Source: Actinomycetota bacterium
Lineage (GTDB): Bacteria > Actinomycetota > Actinomycetes > Mycobacteriales > Mycobacteriaceae
Assembly (NCBI GenBank): GCA_005789055.1
Contig: SYAA01000041.1
Location: 1-9,980 of the forward strand
Direction of reading: 5' to 3'
DNA: 9,980 nucleotides
The stretch's first letter is position 1; each line of letters begins with the position of its first letter. Shown here piece by piece: positions 6,035 through 9,980 of the stretch. Made by a program: the position numbers and the translations under genes. Below the pieces are notes generated by a model. The model searched no databases. It was not told the DNA's origin and was given only the letters and a program-made list of their open reading frames with translations.

Positions 6035-6070
6035 ATGACACACCACGAACCCGCCGCCGGGCACCCATGA
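6035..6070 (+). CDS. Leaderless 11-residue mini-ORF coupled to the flavoprotein
   Basis: The open frame encodes MTHHEPAAGHP and ends in a TGA that overlaps the flavoprotein ATG as ATGA. Its ATG lies 7 nt after the TATCCT box, so it is probably the first codon of a leaderless mRNA. The flavoprotein has no Shine-Dalgarno of its own, so ribosomes finishing this mini-ORF could restart there. Its peptide is His- and Pro-rich, lacks cysteine and shows no known domain; it may matter only as a translation device. Very short leaderless ORFs are known to be common in mycobacteria. A frame this short can also occur by chance. Confidence 0.4.
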   Translation: MTHHEPAAGHP

Positions 6071-7530
6071 GCGGCCTTGATATTCCCGCGACAATCGACG
6101 CCGAGTCGGTGACCGAGTGGTCCGATGAGGTCGATGTCGTGGTGATCGGCTTCGGGATCGGGGGCGGCTGTGCGGCGGTGACCGCGGCCGCGGCCGGTGC
6201 CCGGGTGCTCGTTCTGGAACGCGCCGCCGTCGCCGGCGGTACGACCGCTCTGGCCGGCGGGCACTTCTATCTCGGCGGTGGCACCGCGGTGCAGGAAGCC
6301 ACCGGTCACACCGACACCGCCGAGGAGATGTACAAGTACCTGGTCGCGATGTCGCGGGAGCCCGAGCACGACAAGATCCGCGCCTACTGCGAGGGCAGCG
6401 TCGAGCACTTCAACTGGCTCGAGGATCTCGGCATCGCTTTCGAGCGCAGCTACTTCCCGCACAAAGCGGTGATCCAACCCGGCACCGAGGGCCTGATGTA
6501 CACCGGCAACGAGAAGGTGTGGCCGTACAAGGACATGGCGGTTCCCGCTCCGCGCGGCCACAAGGTTCCGGTGCCCGGTGACACTCAGGGCGCGGCCATG
6601 GTGATCGACCTGCTGGTCAAGCGGGCGGCTGAACTCGGGGTCGAGATCCGCTACGAGACCGGCGCGACGAACCTGGTGACCGAGCACGGGCGCGTCGTCG
6701 GGGTGGCGTGGAAACGGTTCGCCGAGACCGGCGCCATCCGAGCCCGCGCCGTGGTGATCGCTGCGGGCGGATTCGTGATGAACCCCGACATGGTGGCCAC
6801 CTACACCCCGGAACTCGCCGAGAAGCCGTTCGTCCTGGGCAACACCTACGACGACGGCTTGGGCATTCGGCTGGGTGTCTCGGTCGGCGGCGCCACCAAA
6901 CACATGGATCAGTCGTTCATCACCGCACCGGTGTACCCGCCGGCGATCCTGCTGACTGGACTCATCGTCAACAAACTCGGCAAACGGTTCGTGGCCGAGG
7001 ATTCCTACCACTCGCGCACGTCGGGTTTCGTGATGGACCAGCCCGACCACGCCGCGTTCCTCATCGTCGACGAGGACCACCTGCAGCGGCCCGACTTCCC
7101 GCTGATCAAGTTCATCGACGGCTACGAGACTGTTGCCGAGATGGAGGCAGCCTTGGGAATACCGGCGGGAAACCTCGCCACCACGCTGGAGAACTACAAC
7201 ACGCATGCTGCCGCCGGCGAGGATCCGGAATTTCATAAACAACCGGAATACCTTGCGCCACAAGACAACGGACCGTGGGCGGTCTTCGATCTGTCGCTGG
7301 GCAAGGCGATGTACTCGGGCTTCACCGTCGGCGGACTGGCCACCAGCGTCGACGGCGAGGTGCTGGGGGAGGACGGCCGCGTGATTAGCGGCCTGTACGC
7401 CGCGGGGACGTGCGCGTCGAATATCGCCCAGGACGGCAAGGGGTACTCCAGCGGGACGCAACTCGGCGAGGGCTCATTCTTCGGCCGCCGGGCGGGCGCG
7501 CACGCCGCGGCGGGCGCGTCGACGCTGTAG
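6067..7530 (+). CDS. FAD-binding flavoprotein of the fumarate reductase / ketosteroid dehydrogenase superfamily (Rv1817-like)
   Basis: This 487-residue protein is the same length as I recall for M. tuberculosis Rv1817. It contains one FAD_binding_2 domain: the Rossmann motif G28-F-G-I-G-G33, the ribose-binding E51 in 'VLVLER', and the flavin loop 'GGTTALAGGHFYLGGG' (57-72). A second FAD segment lies at the C-terminus ('GLYAAGTCASNIAQDGKGYSSGTQLGEGSFFGRRAGAH' region, quoted here only by its ends; Y460 and G463 lie within it). Members reduce or dehydrogenate C-C bonds, such as fumarate or 3-ketosteroids. No fumarate-site motif could be assigned, and the Y-x-x-G near residue 460 only loosely resembles the catalytic Tyr/Gly of ketosteroid dehydrogenases. 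The KstR-type operator upstream suggests a role in sterol metabolism; that is inference. It has no signal peptide, so it is cytosolic. ATG 6067 is the only plausible start in frame and lacks a Shine-Dalgarno, so translation is probably coupled to the mini-ORF before it. Confidence 0.83.
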   Translation: MSGLDIPATIDAESVTEWSDEVDVVVIGFGIGGGCAAVTAAAAGARVLVLERAAVAGGTTALAGGHFYLGGGTAVQEATGHTDTAEEMYKYLVAMSREPEHDKIRAYCEGSVEHFNWLEDLGIAFERSYFPHKAVIQPGTEGLMYTGNEKVWPYKDMAVPAPRGHKVPVPGDTQGAAMVIDLLVKRAAELGVEIRYETGATNLVTEHGRVVGVAWKRFAETGAIRARAVVIAAGGFVMNPDMVATYTPELAEKPFVLGNTYDDGLGIRLGVSVGGATKHMDQSFITAPVYPPAILLTGLIVNKLGKRFVAEDSYHSRTSGFVMDQPDHAAFLIVDEDHLQRPDFPLIKFIDGYETVAEMEAALGIPAGNLATTLENYNTHAAAGEDPEFHKQPEYLAPQDNGPWAVFDLSLGKAMYSGFTVGGLATSVDGEVLGEDGRVISGLYAAGTCASNIAQDGKGYSSGTQLGEGSFFGRRAGAHAAAGASTL

Positions 7531-7547
7531 CGCACGCCGCGGCGGGC
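7498..7547 (+). repeat. 18-nt perfect direct repeat at the end of the flavoprotein gene
   Basis: GCGCACGCCGCGGCGGGC occurs at 7498-7515, coding for part of the flavoprotein C-terminus, and again at 7530-7547, across its stop codon and up to the stop of the converging ABC gene. The copies are 32 nt apart. This looks like a small local duplication in the convergent gap. No U-tract terminator is present, though the CGCCGCGGCG palindrome inside each copy could pair. Confidence 0.7.
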
Positions 7548-9439
7548 TAGTCCGAGGCCAACTCCCAGTCGCCCCCGCCGAGCAGGCGCAGGTGGTGGTC
7601 GTGATGCTGTTTGACCGTGCCGCGGTGGGTGACCGACACCGTGATGGTGTCCGGCAGCCGGTCCCGCAGCAGCCGGTAGAGCGCGAATTCCTGGCCTTCG
7701 TCGATCGCCGACGTGGACTCGTCGAGGAACAGCACTGTGGGCCGGTGCAGCAGAACCCGGGCGAACGCGATCCGCTGCTGCTCGCCGGGTGAGAGCGTCT
7801 TTGGCCAGTCGTTGTTCTCGTCGAGCCGGTCGGCGAGATGGCCTAGCGCCACCTCCTCGAGTGCGGCGGCGAGTTGGGCATCGCTGATCTCGCGTTCGAC
7901 GTTCGGGTAGGACAGCACCGCGCGCAAATCACCGAGCGGCAGGTACGGCACCTGGGAGAGGAACATCGCATCGCCCTCGCCGTCGGGACGCCGCAGGGTG
8001 CCGGAGGTATACGGCCACAGTTGGGCGATGCTGCGCAGCAGGGTGGTTTTGCCGGATCCGGATGATCCGGTGATGACCAACGACTCGCCCGGTTCCAGCC
8101 GCAGATCCAAGCCGGTGATCAGGACACTGCCATTCGGGTTGCGAACCTGCACATCGGAGAGTTCAAGGGCGCCGTCGGTGCTTTCCTGCGCCTGCAGGCG
8201 GGGCAGCGCAACGGCGCGCTGGTCGGCGTCGACGAGCCCGTCGAGACGGATGATGGTGGCGCGATAGGAGGCGAAGGAGTCGTAGACCGCTCGGAAAAAT
8301 GACAGTGAGTCGTGCACGCTGCTGAATGCCGATGCCGACTGCGTCACGTCGCCGAAGGTGATCTGGCCCTTGAAGAGTCGCTGTGCCTGAACGATCAGGG
8401 GCAGGGGATTGATCAATTGGCTGATTGACTGGTTCCAGCCGAGCAGTGCCAGGCTTCGCACCACGAACCGGCGGTAGTTGGCGATGATGTCCATGAAACG
8501 CGTTCGCAGGACTTGTTTTTCGGCGCGAGCACCGCGGTAGAAGCTGACTGACTCGGCGGCGTCGCGAAGGCGAACCAGGGCGTAGCGGAATGCCGCATTG
8601 GTCAGTTCGTTGCGAAAGCTGAACCTGATCAACGGCCGGCCGATCCAGAACGCGACCACCGTGGTGGCGAACACGTAGAGCAGGGCGATCCAGAACAGGG
8701 CGTGACCCAGCGTCCAGCCGAAGAAGGTCAGTGGTCCGGACAGCTCCCACAGGATCGGGGTGAAGGCCACCACCGAGACCATCGCGTTGATCGCACCGAA
8801 GAGCAGCGTCGACGTCGTTCCGACGCTGGGGGTGTTGGTGCCCTGTCCGGTTCCGGTGGTGAAGGAGTCGATGTCGAGTTGAATGCGTTGATCGGGGTTG
8901 TCGATCGGCTCGTCCAGAAAGCGGCCGCGGTAGAACGCCTCGTCGTCCAACCAATCCGCGGTGAGCCGGTCAGTCAGCCACACCCGCCAGCGGATGATGA
9001 AGCGCTGGGTCAGGTAGATGTCGATCAACTCGCGGCTGATGTACAGCGCGGCGATGAGCATGAAGGTGACGATGGCGATCCAGAATCCGCTGACACCGGA
9101 CTGGCGCACGACCTCGTTCCCGGCGCCGAGGCCCTCGAAGGCCACCTGAAGCGATGAGTAGAGATCGTTGCTGAAGTAACTCAGCAGCACGTTGAGTCGC
9201 ACCGCGATCAACGTGGAGAACAGCAGCACCGCGAGCCAGACCCACACCACGACGCTGTCGCGGCCCCGGAAGTACCCGCCGGTGACCCGCCAGAACTGCC
9301 GGCCCCAGGTGGTGTAGCGGGCCAGCAATACCAGCACGATGAGCGTGGCCGCGGCGGTGATCAGCCAGGCCTTGCCGGCCCACAGCAGCGAGGCCGGGAT
9401 CTCGTTGGCCCAGTCCAGGGAGGGCTCGTAGGTGTCCAT
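7547..9439 (-). CDS. BacA/SbmA-like ABC transporter, fused permease and ATPase (Rv1819c family)
   Basis: This 630-residue half-transporter is close to the roughly 640 residues of Rv1819c. An SbmA/BacA-type membrane domain with about six helices fills residues 20-345 and includes the family stretch '[16 protein letters not shown]'. The ATPase domain spans about 410-630: Walker A GSSGSGKT (K464), Q-loop 'FLSQVPY', signature L549-S-P-G-E-Q-Q555, Walker B with D573 and catalytic E574, and H-loop H605. All catalytic residues are intact. Rv1819c was shown to take up hydrophilic compounds such as cobalamin and bleomycin despite an exporter fold; the same role is possible here but not proven. It is the second gene of a tandem pair, 26 nt after its paralogue, and probably cotranscribed. 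A weak TAAGG (9454-9450) lies 10 nt before the ATG. It converges on the flavoprotein gene with a 16-nt gap. By eye the upstream paralogue resembles Rv1819c more closely. Confidence 0.9.
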   Translation of the reverse strand: MDTYEPSLDWANEIPASLLWAGKAWLITAAATLIVLVLLARYTTWGRQFWRVTGGYFRGRDSVVVWVWLAVLLFSTLIAVRLNVLLSYFSNDLYSSLQVAFEGLGAGNEVVRQSGVSGFWIAIVTFMLIAALYISRELIDIYLTQRFIIRWRVWLTDRLTADWLDDEAFYRGRFLDEPIDNPDQRIQLDIDSFTTGTGQGTNTPSVGTTSTLLFGAINAMVSVVAFTPILWELSGPLTFFGWTLGHALFWIALLYVFATTVVAFWIGRPLIRFSFRNELTNAAFRYALVRLRDAAESVSFYRGARAEKQVLRTRFMDIIANYRRFVVRSLALLGWNQSISQLINPLPLIVQAQRLFKGQITFGDVTQSASAFSSVHDSLSFFRAVYDSFASYRATIIRLDGLVDADQRAVALPRLQAQESTDGALELSDVQVRNPNGSVLITGLDLRLEPGESLVITGSSGSGKTTLLRSIAQLWPYTSGTLRRPDGEGDAMFLSQVPYLPLGDLRAVLSYPNVEREISDAQLAAALEEVALGHLADRLDENNDWPKTLSPGEQQRIAFARVLLHRPTVLFLDESTSAIDEGQEFALYRLLRDRLPDTITVSVTHRGTVKQHHDHHLRLLGGGDWELASD

Positions 9440-9465
9440 CGCGGCCCAGCCTTACAGGCATTCGC

Positions 9466-9980
9466 TCAGACCGGAGCCGGTTCGGGATCGTCGACCCGGC
9501 CAAGTCGCCACGCACCGTCCCCGAGCAACTCGAGGTGCTGCTGGTGGTAGCGGTCTATCGTCGGCCGGTGGCTGACGCTGATCAGCACCATGTCGGGCAG
9601 TTCGGTGCGGACCAGGTCGTAGACCACGCACTCCAGACCCTCGTCGAGTGCCGACGTGGCTTCGTCGAGCAACGCCACTTTGGGACGGGTCAGCAGGATC
9701 CGGGCGAATGCCACCCGCTGCTGTTCGCCGGGGGAGAGCACCTTGGCCCAGTCCTCCTCGACGTTGAGCCGGTTCGCCAGATGTGGCAGTGCCACCTTGG
9801 ACAGCACCTGTTGCAGATCCTCGTCGCTGATCTCGCCAGACTTGGCCGGATAGGAGACCACTGTGCGCAGGTCGCCCAGCGGGACGTAGGGCATCTGGGA
9901 TAGGAACATGGTTTCGTGCCCGGTGACGGGCCGCTGCACCGTCCCCGAGGTGTACGGCCACATCTGGGCCAGGCTTCGCA
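9466..9980 (-). CDS. Second BacA-like ABC transporter, C-terminal ATPase part (truncated by window edge)
   Basis: The final 171 codons of an ABC ATPase domain are visible and end in TGA 9468-9466. The visible part starts at '[13 protein letters not shown]', just after where Walker A should lie, then shows the Q-loop '[12 protein letters not shown]', the signature '[16 protein letters not shown]', Walker B '[13 protein letters not shown]' and the H-loop 'SVSHR'. It is clearly homologous along its length to the complete transporter downstream, with the same WPYTSG and PLGDLR landmarks. Its C-terminal '[11 protein letters not shown]' and '[18 protein letters not shown]' match what I remember of M. 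tuberculosis Rv1819c more closely, so this may be the true orthologue. The membrane domain is expected outside the window on the right. The two genes may form homodimers each, or a heterodimer. Confidence 0.88.
   Translation of the reverse strand, partial: RSLAQMWPYTSGTVQRPVTGHETMFLSQMPYVPLGDLRTVVSYPAKSGEISDEDLQQVLSKVALPHLANRLNVEEDWAKVLSPGEQQRVAFARILLTRPKVALLDEATSALDEGLECVVYDLVRTELPDMVLISVSHRPTIDRYHQQHLELLGDGAWRLGRVDDPEPAPV

Noticed and set aside
8047..8077. Inverted repeat of GGATC-type units (CCGGATC and GATCCGG)
   Set aside because: It falls on the Gly/Ser codons of Walker A in the ABC transporter and is explained by codon repetition.
8163..8954. Long alternative minus-strand frame inside the ABC transporter
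   Set aside because: It is an Arg/Pro/His-rich frame-shifted shadow of the intact transporter; such frames are expected in DNA of this GC content.
1..9980. Mobile element, CRISPR, toxin-antitoxin or phage-defence island
   Set aside because: No transposase, terminal repeats, spaced repeat array, integrase or defence protein was seen, and composition and codon use look even across the window.

Overview
The base composition, the frequent GTG and TTG starts, and the gene order all point to a Mycobacterium-type actinobacterium (a fast-growing Mycolicibacterium is likely). No tRNA, rRNA, IS element, CRISPR array or phage gene was seen. This is a dense chromosomal region of about ten genes. From memory of M. 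tuberculosis H37Rv, the right half (secreted protease, flavoprotein, BacA-like ABC transporter) resembles the Rv1815 / Rv1817 / Rv1819c neighbourhood, and the antiporter pair resembles Rv3237c-Rv3236c. These assignments come from recognising sequences by eye, not from a search.

Left part (1-3035). Two small multidrug resistance (SMR) membrane proteins sit head to tail on the minus strand with overlapping stop and start; the second runs off the window. Divergent from them is a three-gene plus-strand cluster with 4-nt gaps: a histidine-box fatty-acid hydroxylase/sterol desaturase family protein, a KhtT-like regulatory subunit with a TrkA-C domain, and a KhtU-like CPA2 cation/proton antiporter. 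The 78-bp divergent region holds a perfect 7-bp-arm palindrome between candidate -10 boxes for both directions. The SMR promoter appears to be leaderless.

Middle (3036-5989). A DadA/PuuB-type FAD-dependent amine or amino-acid oxidoreductase is followed by a bulb-type lectin plus LysM protein with no signal peptide. Next is a secreted chymotrypsin-fold serine protease that most likely starts at a TTG.

Right part (5986-9980). A 14-bp sequence matching the published KstR operator consensus TnnAACnnGTTnnA overlaps the protease stop codon. It sits at the -35 position of a candidate leaderless promoter. That promoter would start transcription on the ATG of an 11-residue mini-ORF, whose TGA overlaps the ATG of an FAD-binding_2 flavoprotein that has no Shine-Dalgarno of its own. 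This predicts cholesterol-responsive, translationally coupled expression of the flavoprotein, and is the most notable observation here. Converging on it from the minus strand is a tandem pair of BacA/Rv1819c-like ABC transporters; one is complete and the other is only a C-terminal part of its ATPase domain.
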